A stretch of 64,000 nt of DNA from AAA164-E04 sp014239995 (GTDB lineage: Bacteria > Verrucomicrobiota > Verrucomicrobiia > Limisphaerales > AAA164-E04), in contig JAQWLM010000035.1 of the NCBI GenBank assembly GCA_029247315.1, positions 45,407-109,406 of the forward strand, read 5' to 3'. The translations under genes were made by a program, and so were the position numbers. This document shows, piece after piece, positions 16,333 to 25,415 of this stretch (positions are counted from its first letter, which is position 1; every line of letters starts with the position of its first letter). Below the pieces are notes generated by a model. It was not told where the DNA came from, did not search any database, and worked only from the letters and a program-made list of their open reading frames with translations.

Positions 16333-17583
16333 TCAGCCAAGGAACAGGGGTTTGAGGTGGCGTTCATAGATATTCTCGGTCACGTTTTTACCAACAATCT
16401 CCTCATGGATCTTGAGGAGTTTGAGATAACGATCTCCCGTCCCGGCGGCCACCTTGAAGGCAATATGGACCAATTGCCGCATGTGGGCATTGAATGCCGG
16501 ATGATCCTGAATATGCCGAAGGGCATTGGCCAACTGCGATCCCGACCACTCATTCACCGTCTCGCATGAGGGCAGTTTGGCCGGATCAATGTCAATCACC
16601 GCGGCATAGGGCGCACAGAGGGCATCCACGTGTTGCAGGGCATAGGCATAGATTTCCTTGGCCAGTAACAAGCCATCACCACCTGCCTCCGCGAGTCCGA
16701 TCATTTCCTCAAGCCATGTGGTCCCAGCCGTCTTCAGGTGAACCCCTGCCCCTGTGCGCTGGAGCGCCCTGTGAATGATGGGGTAAAGGCTGAATTTATC
16801 ACTGCCACTGTGCACACTGAGCTTGAGGTTGGAAGGCAGATCATAGTGCTCAACGGCATGGACGATGACGGCAAGATCATCACTGAACTCCTTTTCAAAC
16901 TGGGCGAGATCTCCCACGTAGTCGACTCCCTTGTTGAAACGACCCGTAAACTTGGGTGCAATGGTCTGGGCAGGAATACCCTCATCGGCCATGGCAGCCA
17001 GGATAATCAAAAGTTCATGCGGTCGCTGGGGGGCATCCGTCTCGTCCATGGAGATTTCAGCAATCAGATCATCGTCTCCACGCTTTTCAACAATATAGTG
17101 ATAAACGTTAGTGGCCTCCTGAATGGCCGAGAGATACTGCGTGGCAACGCGGGCTACCTCTTCCCTGCTGATCTCCAGCGGGGTGTCTATTCCGGGAACC
17201 TCCACGGAACCCATCAGTTCGGGATGTGACTTCAGAAAATCATTGACCACGGCAGCGGGAGCCTCCCTGCCAATGAAATCTGCGACGTCAATAGTGAAAA
17301 AATCCGAATGCGAAAGGTAGGCATCGACGGTCTTCATGCCAATGTGATCGGCGTCCACGTGCCAGGGGCCTTTCCATTCCAAGGCCTCAACTGCCTCCCT
17401 TGCAGCCTTCAGGACCGAGGGCGGCTTGGATCCAATGAAGGCATGTTCACGATTGGATTTGTTCCAGACAGGCACGACTTCCACTCCCTCTTTCAGGAGC
17501 ATTTGACAGGCCCTCAGTTGGGCCTTGGCCTGGTGTGCGAATCGGTCGCCCACCCCAATGGAGTATTTTTCAATCTTCAACAT
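16333..17583 (-). CDS. Tagaturonate epimerase-like protein (UxaE family)
   Basis: 416 residues, cytoplasmic, no signal peptide. Features fitting the UxaE/UxaE-like family: MLKIEKYSIGVGDRFAHQAKAQL start, WHVDADHIG (~93-101), SDFFTIDVADFIG, AEISMDETDAPQRPHELL, IAPKFTGRFNKGVDYVGD, KLSVHSGSDKFSLYPI and HLKTAGTTWLEE. The family interconverts D-tagaturonate and D-fructuronate, joining galacturonate to glucuronate breakdown. His, Asp and Glu residues in these motifs are likely metal ligands. It sits 39 bp upstream of the sulfatase on the same strand and probably shares its transcript, linking desulfation of a uronate-containing glycan to catabolism. The assignment is from memory of the family and should be checked by search. 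Confidence 0.75.
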   Translation of the reverse strand: MLKIEKYSIGVGDRFAHQAKAQLRACQMLLKEGVEVVPVWNKSNREHAFIGSKPPSVLKAAREAVEALEWKGPWHVDADHIGMKTVDAYLSHSDFFTIDVADFIGREAPAAVVNDFLKSHPELMGSVEVPGIDTPLEISREEVARVATQYLSAIQEATNVYHYIVEKRGDDDLIAEISMDETDAPQRPHELLIILAAMADEGIPAQTIAPKFTGRFNKGVDYVGDLAQFEKEFSDDLAVIVHAVEHYDLPSNLKLSVHSGSDKFSLYPIIHRALQRTGAGVHLKTAGTTWLEEMIGLAEAGGDGLLLAKEIYAYALQHVDALCAPYAAVIDIDPAKLPSCETVNEWSGSQLANALRHIQDHPAFNAHMRQLVHIAFKVAAGTGDRYLKLLKIHEEIVGKNVTENIYERHLKPLFLG

Positions 17584-17611
17584 GATGATCTGGTTCCCGG
17601 TGGGAACAGGT

Positions 17612-17657
17612 AAAAAAAAAGCCTTGCCAGTGAATGAGCTCCATCAAAAGGCAAGGC
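17612..17657 (-). terminator. Rho-independent terminator for the DEAD-box helicase gene
   Basis: Stem GGCAAGGC complement pair (17650-17657 with 17621-17628, GCCTTGCC on the plus strand), followed on the minus strand by nine T (17612-17620). It lies about 30 bp after the helicase stop and just before the tagaturonate epimerase-like start. Confidence 0.85.
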
Positions 17658-17685
17658 AGGAAAATTGACAAGGATTACCGTATTT

Positions 17686-19110
17686 TCAGGCCGCCTTGGA
17701 TCGGGAACGTCCTTTTCGCGGGGCTTGACCGTTTCTTGGGGGCCTTGCATGGCTCCAACGCCGACGACGCGCGTCAGAGCGGGACCTGTTGTCCGCCGAT
17801 GAGGTAGAGGAAGCCGGTCTGGACACCAGAGGCCTCGCCGCGAGAGGACAGTGAAAATCGTGATCATGGTCAGCCGGGATAGGCTTGCGTATCATACGCT
17901 CGATCCCCTTGAGTTGCCCGCGCTCATCAGCACTGCAGAAGGAGAGAGCCTTCCCCTCGCTGCCCGCACGAGCGGTACGGCCGATACGATGCACGTAGGT
18001 GGCAGGTTCCTTTGGCAGCTCGTAATTGACCACATGCGTGATGCCATCCACATCAATGCCTCTGGCTGCAACATCGGTGGCCACCAGAACGCGAATTCTC
18101 CCGGACCGGAAACTATCCAAAGCCTTCATACGGGCGGACTGGCTCTTATTGCCGTGTATCGCGGAGGCACGCACGCCGGATTTGTTAAGTTTTTCCGCCA
18201 GTTTATTGGCGACATGCTTCATCTGCGTAAAAACAATCACACGCCGCGCCTCCAGTTTGTCCAGGACCGAGAGCAAGAGAGAGTGCTTCTTCTTACTGTC
18301 GACAAAGAAAACCTTCTGGGCAATCCGGTCCACGGTGGGATCCTCTGGCGCAATGGAAACCGACATGGGATTGCGGGTCAAATCACCGGCAAGTGACCTG
18401 ATTTCACTGGAAAGGGTTGCGGAGAAAAACAAGGTCTGCCGCTCCTTTGGAAGCAAGCTGATGATGCGGCGAATCTCGTGAATAAAACCCATGTCCAGCA
18501 TCCTGTCCGCCTCGTCAAGCACCAATGCCTCAATACCGTCCAAACGAATGATACCCTGCCCCACCAAATCCATCAGGCGACCCGGGGTCGCCACCAGGAA
18601 GTCCACCCCTTGACGCATGGCCTGTTCCTGGGGTCGCTGACTCACGCCACCGTATACGACGGTTTCACGCACCTTGAGATGCGCACCATAGGACTGGATG
18701 CTTTCACGGATCTGCACGGCAAGTTCGCGTGTCGGGGCCAATATGAGGACCCTTGCATGCTTGGAACGATACGGCTTGCGATCGAGTGCCACACGCTGCA
18801 GCAAGGGCAAGGTAAAGGCAGCTGTCTTGCCCGTACCGGTTTGTGCACTGCCAAGCATGTCATGCCCATCAAGGATATGAGGGATGCACTGGCGTTGAAC
18901 CTCCGTCGGGATCGTGTATTTTCGCTCTGAAAGAGCCTTCTTGATCGGAGGAAGCAGCAGGTCAAAGGTCGTGTCAGTGGTGACTTTGACCGGGTCCTGA
19001 GTGCGGGTTGGTGTGCTGGATACATCCGTATTGGCTTGAGCCTCCTGACGGAATGCACGACGGGGGGAAAAACGACTTTGAGGTCGCTTACCTTCTTCTG
19101 ATAATCTCAT
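17686..19110 (-). CDS. DEAD-box RNA helicase (RhlE-like)
   Basis: 474 residues with all core motifs: Q motif region IPTEVQRQCIP (~67-77), Walker A AQTGTGKT (~89-96), PTRELA, TPGR, DEAD (in LVLDEADRMLDMGF), SAT, FTQMKHVA, ARGIDVDG and HRIGRTARAG. The basic C-terminal tail (RSRSDARRRRWSH, RKGRSRSK) is an RNA-binding extension as in RhlE. The protein unwinds RNA in ribosome assembly or RNA decay, often at low temperature. The N-terminal 40 residues are low complexity. The gene has its own terminator and a structured leader (19124-19218), suggesting post-transcriptional control. It is separate from the upstream flavoprotein gene, 236 bp away. Confidence 0.93.
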   Translation of the reverse strand: MRLSEEGKRPQSRFSPRRAFRQEAQANTDVSSTPTRTQDPVKVTTDTTFDLLLPPIKKALSERKYTIPTEVQRQCIPHILDGHDMLGSAQTGTGKTAAFTLPLLQRVALDRKPYRSKHARVLILAPTRELAVQIRESIQSYGAHLKVRETVVYGGVSQRPQEQAMRQGVDFLVATPGRLMDLVGQGIIRLDGIEALVLDEADRMLDMGFIHEIRRIISLLPKERQTLFFSATLSSEIRSLAGDLTRNPMSVSIAPEDPTVDRIAQKVFFVDSKKKHSLLLSVLDKLEARRVIVFTQMKHVANKLAEKLNKSGVRASAIHGNKSQSARMKALDSFRSGRIRVLVATDVAARGIDVDGITHVVNYELPKEPATYVHRIGRTARAGSEGKALSFCSADERGQLKGIERMIRKPIPADHDHDFHCPLAARPLVSRPASSTSSADNRSRSDARRRRWSHARPPRNGQAPRKGRSRSKAA

Positions 19111-19123
19111 GTATGCTTATTTG

Positions 19124-19218
19124 GTCCGGTGAACAACATTCTTCTCCACCCACCGGACTTTGAGGAAAATGTACTGCCCTGTAGGACAGCAAAGTCGCCC
19201 TTGTCACTGGACAGGGGC
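19124..19218 (-). promoter_or_regulatory. Structured 5' leader of the DEAD-box helicase
   Basis: A perfect 8-bp inverted repeat (GTCCGGTG 19124-19131 with CACCGGAC 19151-19158) lies 13 bases before the helicase ATG, close enough to affect ribosome access. A second, imperfect pair (GCCCTGT 19176-19182 with ACAGGGGC 19211-19218) lies just upstream. No strong Shine-Dalgarno is seen between hairpin and start. This would fit temperature- or feedback-controlled translation, but it is inferred from sequence only. Confidence 0.35.
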
Positions 19219-19346
19219 GGCAGGAAATGAACGAGGATTTTAAAACGACCAGTTCGCTGCAGGCGCATACCTTTAAGCCCACAAGAGGCACAGCACAAGT
19301 AAAAATTTTATTTTTTATCTGAACCCACTACATTTCAAGGGCTTGA

Positions 19347-20873
19347 TCACCGGGTCCATGAAAGCCATTTCCTGAAACATTTGGCCAGAAAAGGGGTCAA
19401 TCTCGTGCGGTTATACAAATCCCCTGCCTTCCGAAAAGCCTCCCCATGCGTTGGATATGGGTGAATCACATTGGCAACGGCCCCAAGGCCCAAGCGCTTG
19501 TTCATCGCCATGGCGATGCTTCCCATCAGTTCACCGGCATGGGCAGCAACCACGGTTGCCCCGACTATCCGGTCCGTCCCCCTTCCAACATGCACGCGCA
19601 GAAAACCCTCTGTTTCACCCTCAAGAACGGCACGATCCACGCCCGACATCGCTTGTGTGAAGGTGTCTATTTCCACCCCCTGTTCCTGGGCCGACTGGGG
19701 CGTCAATCCTACATGAGCCAGTTCCGGCGAAGTATAGGTGGTCCAGGGGATCAAAAGCCCACTGTGTCTGGCCCTTCCCTTGAACAGGGCATTGCGCACC
19801 ACTGAGCGGGCCATGAAATCCGCGGCATGGGTAAACTGGTAGGGGGAGCAGATATCACCTGCGGCATAAACACGTTTGTTGCTCGTCTGAAAGAAATCAT
19901 TGATATGAACCCCCTTTCCGGAATAGGAAACACCGGCGTTCTCCAGGCAGAGTCCTTCCACATTCGGAGCACGCCCAATGGCTACCAGCAGTTGGTCCAC
20001 CTCAATATCGAATGTTTTTGTGGGCTGATCATGGCGCAGCCTGATTCTGGAACCGGAACTACTGGAAACCTGAAGTCCACGTGTCCCCGCCACGAACCGG
20101 ACCCCCTCCTCCTCCATGGCATGCTGAACCACGGCGGCGGCCTCTCGGTCTTCCCTGGGCAAAAGACCGCGGTCTGAGGTGACCAGGGTTACCTCAGACC
20201 CAAAACGTGCAAAACACTGTGCCATCTCGGCACCCACGGGCCCGGCACCAAGCACACCAAGACGGGCAGGCCGCTGGGTGAGCGAAAAGAGTGTTTCATG
20301 GGTCAGGTAAGGGATGGCCTCCAGGCCCGCGATCGGCGGTGCGGCGGCACGAGCACCCGTGCAGATCACGGCCTTGGAAAAAGTAAGTTTCCTGCCGTCC
20401 ACCTCAATACTGCTGCCATCCAGAAAACGTGCCTGTCCCAGGAACACATCCACCCCCATGGCAGCGAATCGCTCCACGGAGTCATGCCGGCTGATGTCAC
20501 TGCGCAGTTTCCGCATGCGCTCCATCACCTTCGAAAAGTCCACAAGGGGCTCATCGGGGACCCTGACCCCTTGTGCTCCAGCTTTCCTGGCGAGGGCAGC
20601 GACACGTGCTGAACTGATCAGGCCCTTGGAAGGCACACATCCTGTGTTCAGACAATCCCCTCCCATGAGGGAACGCTCCACCAGGGCCACCTTCGCCCCA
20701 AGACCTGCAGCCACCGAGGCAGCCACCAGTCCCGCAGTGCCGGCACCGATCACCACGAGATTGTAGTTACTGCAGGGGACGGGGTTTTGATAATTCTCAG
20801 GGTGGACGTTGGCACGCAGTGCCTGGTTGTGCACGTCCAGTGGTTCCAGCGCTTGAAAAATCTTCGTCTTCAT
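19347..20873 (-). CDS. Mercuric-reductase-like pyridine nucleotide-disulfide oxidoreductase
   Basis: 508 residues from the ATG at 20873. FAD-binding VVIGAGTAGLVAASVAAGLG (~40-59), redox-active disulfide GGDCLNTGCVPSK (Cys ~74 and ~79), NAD(P)-binding LGAGPVGAEMAQCFARFG, and a C-terminal dimerisation domain with the HPYPTHGEAFRKAGD catalytic His/Glu motif. It resembles MerA and dihydrolipoamide dehydrogenase but has no N-terminal HMA domain and lacks the C-terminal vicinal Cys pair that MerA uses to bind Hg(II), so mercury reduction is doubtful. It is directly downstream of a TVP38/TMEM64 gene (4 bp gap), a frequent pairing whose role is not settled. The longer upstream frame overlaps that gene and is rejected as start. 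Confidence 0.88.
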   Translation of the reverse strand: MKTKIFQALEPLDVHNQALRANVHPENYQNPVPCSNYNLVVIGAGTAGLVAASVAAGLGAKVALVERSLMGGDCLNTGCVPSKGLISSARVAALARKAGAQGVRVPDEPLVDFSKVMERMRKLRSDISRHDSVERFAAMGVDVFLGQARFLDGSSIEVDGRKLTFSKAVICTGARAAAPPIAGLEAIPYLTHETLFSLTQRPARLGVLGAGPVGAEMAQCFARFGSEVTLVTSDRGLLPREDREAAAVVQHAMEEEGVRFVAGTRGLQVSSSSGSRIRLRHDQPTKTFDIEVDQLLVAIGRAPNVEGLCLENAGVSYSGKGVHINDFFQTSNKRVYAAGDICSPYQFTHAADFMARSVVRNALFKGRARHSGLLIPWTTYTSPELAHVGLTPQSAQEQGVEIDTFTQAMSGVDRAVLEGETEGFLRVHVGRGTDRIVGATVVAAHAGELMGSIAMAMNKRLGLGAVANVIHPYPTHGEAFRKAGDLYNRTRLTPFLAKCFRKWLSWTR

Positions 20874-20877
20874 GTTG

Positions 20878-21627
20878 CTACATATCGGTTTCCATCGGTG
20901 CCTGCCGCCATCGTGCCATGGCTCGCTTGACCATCCACGGGAATAGACCAAGCAGGACAAGCGCAAGGACCAATCCCGGCTTAAGGATCCCCCCCGCCCC
21001 CTGCTCAAGCAAGGTATGGAGGCTTGGAAATTGGGAACCCGCATAAACAAAAACACCTGTCGCCGGCAGCATTCCCAGCTGGCTGACCCACCAGAAGGTG
21101 CGCACAGATATCGGGGTCAGCCCCATGACCAGATTGATCACAAAGAACGGAATCACCGGAATCATGCGCAGTGTAAAAAGGTAAAAAGCACCTTCTGTTG
21201 CAAGAGCTTTATTGACCCGCGATAAGCGCTCACGGAAGCGCGCCTGAATCAATTCACGAAAAAGAAACCGACTCATCAGGAAGGCCAGGGTGGCCCCGGT
21301 TGTGGAAGCAAAACTGACCAGCACAAGAGCCTTCCAGAAACCGAGAAACCAACCCAGGCCAAGGGTGAGCAGCGCAGCCCCCGGCAGGGATGCCCCGGTT
21401 ACCAGCACATAGGCCAGGAAGGCCAGGCCAAGAACCGGACCCGGTGAATGCCGGAGCCGGTTACGGAGATCCTCCTCACGCTCGTTGAGCGCCTTCAGGT
21501 CCAAGGCCTCACCAAACCAATGATAGAACAAAAGCATCCCCAGCAGAAGGCTTGCACCCAGCAACAACCTGGATCCCGACCGTACCACGGGCCGGATGGA
21601 TAGGTCATGGTTCAATGGCTTGCTCAT
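20878..21627 (-). CDS. TVP38/TMEM64 (DedA-like) membrane protein
   Basis: 249 residues from the ATG at 21627 (MSKPLNHDLSIRP); two earlier ATGs are possible. Hydrophobic segments: one near the N-terminus (LLLGASLLLGMLLFYHWF), then the family core VLVTGASLPGAALLTLGLGWFLGFWKAL, RMIPVIPFFVINLVMGLTPISVRTFWWVSQLGMLPATGVFVYAGSQ, split over several helices with the re-entrant loop FxxRxxPxxPF typical of the VTT domain, and a last helix before a basic tail. The VTT family includes lipid scramblases and flippases. It shares an operon with the flavoprotein downstream and is divergent from argG. Confidence 0.9.
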   Translation of the reverse strand: MSKPLNHDLSIRPVVRSGSRLLLGASLLLGMLLFYHWFGEALDLKALNEREEDLRNRLRHSPGPVLGLAFLAYVLVTGASLPGAALLTLGLGWFLGFWKALVLVSFASTTGATLAFLMSRFLFRELIQARFRERLSRVNKALATEGAFYLFTLRMIPVIPFFVINLVMGLTPISVRTFWWVSQLGMLPATGVFVYAGSQFPSLHTLLEQGAGGILKPGLVLALVLLGLFPWMVKRAMARWRQAPMETDM

Positions 21628-21781
21628 GCGTGCTGCGTCATCCCGAGGATGCATTAAAACCCGGATCGTATCCAGGCATGATTCCAGGGATTTATACAAA
21701 GGAGGATACCACCAGGCTCGCCCTCACATCATCCCGTTTTTCCGCTTGGCAGTACATCCTCCGTTCAAGCATGCTGGGGTG

Positions 21782-23044
21782 GTGAAGATTGTATTGGCAT
21801 ATTCAGGTGGTTTGGATACTTCGGTTCTGGTGTCGTGGTTAAAGGACCAATACCAGGCAAAAATCATTGCCTTCTGCGCCGATGTCGGCCAGGAGGAGGA
21901 GTTGCATGGGCTGGATAAAAAAGCCAAGCAAACGGGCGCCTCAAAAATCTATATCGATGACCTCCAGGAGGAATTTGCCAGGGACTTCATTTTCCCCATG
22001 GTCCAGGCAGGCGCCATCTATGAGGGGCAGTATTTCCTGGGCACCAGCATTGCCAGACCTCTCATAGCGAAGCGCATGGTGGAAATCGCACGCAAGGAAA
22101 AGGCCCAGGCCATTGCACACGGTGCCACGGGCAAGGGAAATGACCAGATACGGTTTGAGCTCACGACGGCAGCGCTGGCTCCTGAAATCGACGTGATCGC
22201 ACCATGGAGGGATGCCCGATTCCGAGCCGAGTTCCCGGGGCGCAAGGCAATGATCGATTATTGCACCGCCAAGAACATCCCTGTCGAGGCCAGCGCCAAG
22301 AAACCCTATTCCATGGACCGCAACCTCCTCCATATCTCATACGAAGCGGGAATCCTTGAGGATCCCTGGTTGGATGCCTCCACACCGGAACACAAGGACA
22401 TGTACAAACTCAGTGTCAGCCCGGAGGATGCCCCTGACAAACCGGAATATGTTGATCTTGAGTTTGAGCAAGGTAACTGTGTTGCCGTCAACCGCAAAAA
22501 AATGACACCACTGGGTGTCATGAAAACCTTGAATAAACTCGGTGGCAAGCACGGGATTGGCCGGGTGGACCTGGTTGAAAACCGTTTCGTTGGCATGAAA
22601 TCCAGGGGCATTTATGAGACTCCGGGTGGTAGCATCCTGCTGTTTGCACATCGGCAGATCGAAAGCCTGACCATGGATCGTGAGGTCATGCATATGAGGG
22701 ATTCCCTGATCCCGAAATACGCCGAGCTGGTCTACTACGGATTCTGGTTTGCCCCGGAAAGGGAAGCCCTTCAGGCACTCGTCACTGAAAGTCAAAAACA
22801 CGTGTCTGGAACGGTACGACTCAAACTTTACAAGGGAAACATCATCACTGCGGGTCGCAAATCACCCCTGAGTCTCTACAATCCGGATATCGCCACCATG
22901 GAGGCCGACCCCACCCAAGCCTACAATCAGGACGATGCCACAGGGTTCATCCGTCTCAATGGCCTTCGCCTGAAAGTGGCAGCCCAGCTGCACCAGGCCA
23001 CACCGACCCGCAAGACCCGCAAGACTGCCAGAGGGAAGGGATAA
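21782..23044 (+). CDS. argG: Argininosuccinate synthase
   Basis: 420 residues starting at GTG 21782, giving the conserved N-terminus (M)KIVLAYSGGLDTSV; the alternative GTG at 21779 adds one residue. The AYSGGLDTSV ATP pyrophosphatase loop, GHGATGKGNDQIRFE-type motif (here AHGATGKGNDQIRFE), SMDRNLLHISYEAG and YETPGGSILLFAHRQIE are family signatures. It joins citrulline and aspartate in arginine synthesis with ATP use. The tail (TPTRKTRKTARGKG) is basic and slightly longer than usual. No other arg gene is next to it. Its stop codon is immediately adjacent, base to base, to the stop of convergent tsaD. Confidence 0.96.
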   Translation: MKIVLAYSGGLDTSVLVSWLKDQYQAKIIAFCADVGQEEELHGLDKKAKQTGASKIYIDDLQEEFARDFIFPMVQAGAIYEGQYFLGTSIARPLIAKRMVEIARKEKAQAIAHGATGKGNDQIRFELTTAALAPEIDVIAPWRDARFRAEFPGRKAMIDYCTAKNIPVEASAKKPYSMDRNLLHISYEAGILEDPWLDASTPEHKDMYKLSVSPEDAPDKPEYVDLEFEQGNCVAVNRKKMTPLGVMKTLNKLGGKHGIGRVDLVENRFVGMKSRGIYETPGGSILLFAHRQIESLTMDREVMHMRDSLIPKYAELVYYGFWFAPEREALQALVTESQKHVSGTVRLKLYKGNIITAGRKSPLSLYNPDIATMEADPTQAYNQDDATGFIRLNGLRLKVAAQLHQATPTRKTRKTARGKG

Positions 23045-24079
23045 TCAGGCACCATCCACCAAACGCCAGCCTGGCCGAATTCCAGGCTCCTGTTGGGTTT
23101 CCGTCTCGCCCTCCCGAATTTTCCAGGCTGCCAGGATACCCACCATGGCAGCATTATCAGTACAGTAACGCCCTTGCGCCATGCGCAGTTGAAGACCCTC
23201 GGCATCACAGGCGGCCTGCAAGGCCGCACGCAATCCCCGATTACAGGAGACACCACCTGAAGCGGTGATCACTCCCACCTCGTGTTTTCGAGCAGCCCGT
23301 ATGGTTTTGGTCACCAATACGTCCACAATCGCTGCCTGGACAGAGGCACACAAATCCTTGAGGCCGGTAAGATCCTCGGTCAAGGCAGGATGCTTCTGGA
23401 CGAAATAACGCACTGAGGTCTTCAATCCACTGAAACTGAAATTAAATCCAGGATGCTTCAGCATAGGCCTTGGAAAATCATACGCCCTTGGATTTCCCAT
23501 CGAAGCCAGTTGATCAATCACAGGGCCTCCGGGGTAGGACAGCCCCAGAAGCTTGGCGGTTTTATCGAAACATTCACCTGCGGCGTCGTCAATGGTTCCG
23601 CCCAGCACACGGTGTTTGAGGGGTGATTCCACAAGGACAAGCAGGGTGTGCCCTCCGCTGACAATAAGGCTCACGTTGGGCTTGAAGGCAGAAGCATCAA
23701 GGCATCTCTCCTGCTCATGAATCCATGGGGAATAAAGATGCGCCTCGTGGTGGTTGATACCTAAAAAGGGACGACCAAGGGCAAAAGCCAGATGACGCCC
23801 GACTTGATACCCCACCATCAGTGCGGGGGGAAGTCCCGGCCCCTGAGTGGCACAGATCCAGTCCATGTCCCTGACCTTGAGTTCCGCATCAGACAAGGCG
23901 CGGTCAAGCACCGGCAGGACATTCTTCAGGTGTTCCCTGGCTGCGAGTTCGGGGACCACCCCACCGTATTCGGCGTGCAACTGGACCTGCGTGGCGACCG
24001 GATCCGATAGAATGCGTCCATCACGGATCACCGACGCAGCAGTTTCGTCACATGAGGATTCGATGGCAAGGAGGTTCAT
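23045..24079 (-). CDS. tsaD: tRNA N6-adenosine threonylcarbamoyltransferase
   Basis: 344 residues, normal for the Kae1/TsaD family. Signatures: LLAIESSCDETAASVI at the start, GINHHEAHLYSPW (iron-binding His pair), LIVSGGHTLLVLVES, GGTIDDAAGECFDKTAKLLGLSYPGGP and TASGGVSCNRGLRAAL, with TDNAAMVG near the end. It transfers the threonylcarbamoyl group to A37 of ANN-decoding tRNAs. It overlaps the preceding ctpA-like gene by ATGA (24076-24079), so translation is coupled to the protease gene, a small odd pairing of housekeeping functions. Confidence 0.96.
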   Translation of the reverse strand: MNLLAIESSCDETAASVIRDGRILSDPVATQVQLHAEYGGVVPELAAREHLKNVLPVLDRALSDAELKVRDMDWICATQGPGLPPALMVGYQVGRHLAFALGRPFLGINHHEAHLYSPWIHEQERCLDASAFKPNVSLIVSGGHTLLVLVESPLKHRVLGGTIDDAAGECFDKTAKLLGLSYPGGPVIDQLASMGNPRAYDFPRPMLKHPGFNFSFSGLKTSVRYFVQKHPALTEDLTGLKDLCASVQAAIVDVLVTKTIRAARKHEVGVITASGGVSCNRGLRAALQAACDAEGLQLRMAQGRYCTDNAAMVGILAAWKIREGETETQQEPGIRPGWRLVDGA

Positions 24080-25371
24080 TGACGGTCTTCCAGCAGGAAA
24101 ACGCCGCGCAACAGATCCCGAGCACGATCGAACTGAAGGTCCCTTGTCGAGCGTATGCGCTCCCGATCCTTCTCGCTCAACTGGATCAGAGAATCCACTC
24201 CCCCGGGGGAACGCTGGTAAAAGAGAGCCTCCAGATCCTCGTTGGAGACGGGGACCAGGATGTCCGGGGTAATACCCTTTCCATGAATCACCTTTTTACT
24301 GGGCGTATAGTATTTGGCGGTGGTAAGCCGCAGCGCGCCGCCGCCGGATACGGGGAAAATGCTCTGTACCGAGCCCTTGCCAAAGGTCTGCTCCCCCAGG
24401 ATGACCGCTCGACCGAGATCCTGCAGACATCCGGATACAATCTCCGAAGCACTGGCACTGCCACTGTTGACCAACACCACGATGGGAAGGTCGAGCATCG
24501 GATCCTTGGATGCTGCATGGTGCTCGCTGCGCATCTCATCAGGTTTGCCCTGTGTGAATACAACGAGCTGCCCCGCTGGCAGAAATTGCTCACAAACCGC
24601 CACTGCCTGGGCAAGCAGTCCCCCGGGATTTCCCCGGAGGTCCAGGATCAGTCCCCGCATGCCTTCATCCACCATTTGATCGAGGGCTCCCCGAAGGTCG
24701 TGACTTGTCTGCTCGCCAAACTGGGTCAGCCAGATGTATCCAATCCTGTCCTTGTCCAGCTCGAACGTGTTGTTCCCGGAAAGGTCCTTGACCGTGGGAA
24801 CCTCAATGATGGCACGCTCCAGCACCACATCCCTTGACTTGCCACTGGATGGACGGAAGATGGTCACGGTCACCTCGGTCGCGGGTTCACCTCGCAATCG
24901 CTCGACGGCTTGTTGAAGGGTGATCCCCCGGGTGGTACGGTTTTCAATCTTAACGATGCGATCTCCAGAAATGATGCCTGCACGAAAGGCTGGCGTGTCT
25001 ACCATGGGGGACACAACGGTCAGGTAATCCTTACTTTCCTCCATGGTCACCACAATGCCAACACCGCCAAAGGCACCTTCGGTGTCCTTTTTCAATTCCT
25101 TGTATTGGACAGGCTCCATGAATTCACTGTGGGGGTCCAGTGAACTGAGCATGCCCTTGAGGGCACTTTGAATCAGGGCACGATAACTGATCTTGTCAGC
25201 CTCGACATAATCAGACCGAATCCTTTCAACGATGGAGGCAAATAACTCGTAGTTTTCATAGGGATCATCTCCTTCCGAAGCCAGGGCCGTTTCACGATAC
25301 AGGAGAAAGCCCACCGTGATGTTGAAACCGAGCAGAGCCAGGATGGAGGAATATAGTAGCTTTTTTCGCAT
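24076..25371 (-). CDS. C-terminal processing peptidase (S41 family)
   Basis: 431 residues: N-terminal membrane anchor (~5-25), a helical region with SLDPHSEFM, a PDZ domain (~97-180, GGVGIVV...AGIISGDRIVKIENRTTRG), and the S41 core with LILDLRGNPGGLL, catalytic Ser ~305 in NSGSASASEIVSG and Lys ~332 in GEQTFGKGSVQ. This serine/lysine protease cuts C-termini of periplasmic proteins in envelope maintenance. It follows ispD by 44 bp and overlaps tsaD. Standard length for CtpA-type enzymes; no missing residues noticed. Confidence 0.94.
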   Translation of the reverse strand: MRKKLLYSSILALLGFNITVGFLLYRETALASEGDDPYENYELFASIVERIRSDYVEADKISYRALIQSALKGMLSSLDPHSEFMEPVQYKELKKDTEGAFGGVGIVVTMEESKDYLTVVSPMVDTPAFRAGIISGDRIVKIENRTTRGITLQQAVERLRGEPATEVTVTIFRPSSGKSRDVVLERAIIEVPTVKDLSGNNTFELDKDRIGYIWLTQFGEQTSHDLRGALDQMVDEGMRGLILDLRGNPGGLLAQAVAVCEQFLPAGQLVVFTQGKPDEMRSEHHAASKDPMLDLPIVVLVNSGSASASEIVSGCLQDLGRAVILGEQTFGKGSVQSIFPVSGGGALRLTTAKYYTPSKKVIHGKGITPDILVPVSNEDLEALFYQRSPGGVDSLIQLSEKDRERIRSTRDLQFDRARDLLRGVFLLEDRQ

Positions 25372-25415
25372 GGTCCGTAACTTTGAACAGGAAACTGTTC
25401 TCTTTGAGCCACAAT

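Noticed and set aside
19347..20873. Annotation as mercuric reductase
   Set aside because: The C-terminal Cys pair and HMA domain of MerA are missing and no mer genes are near.
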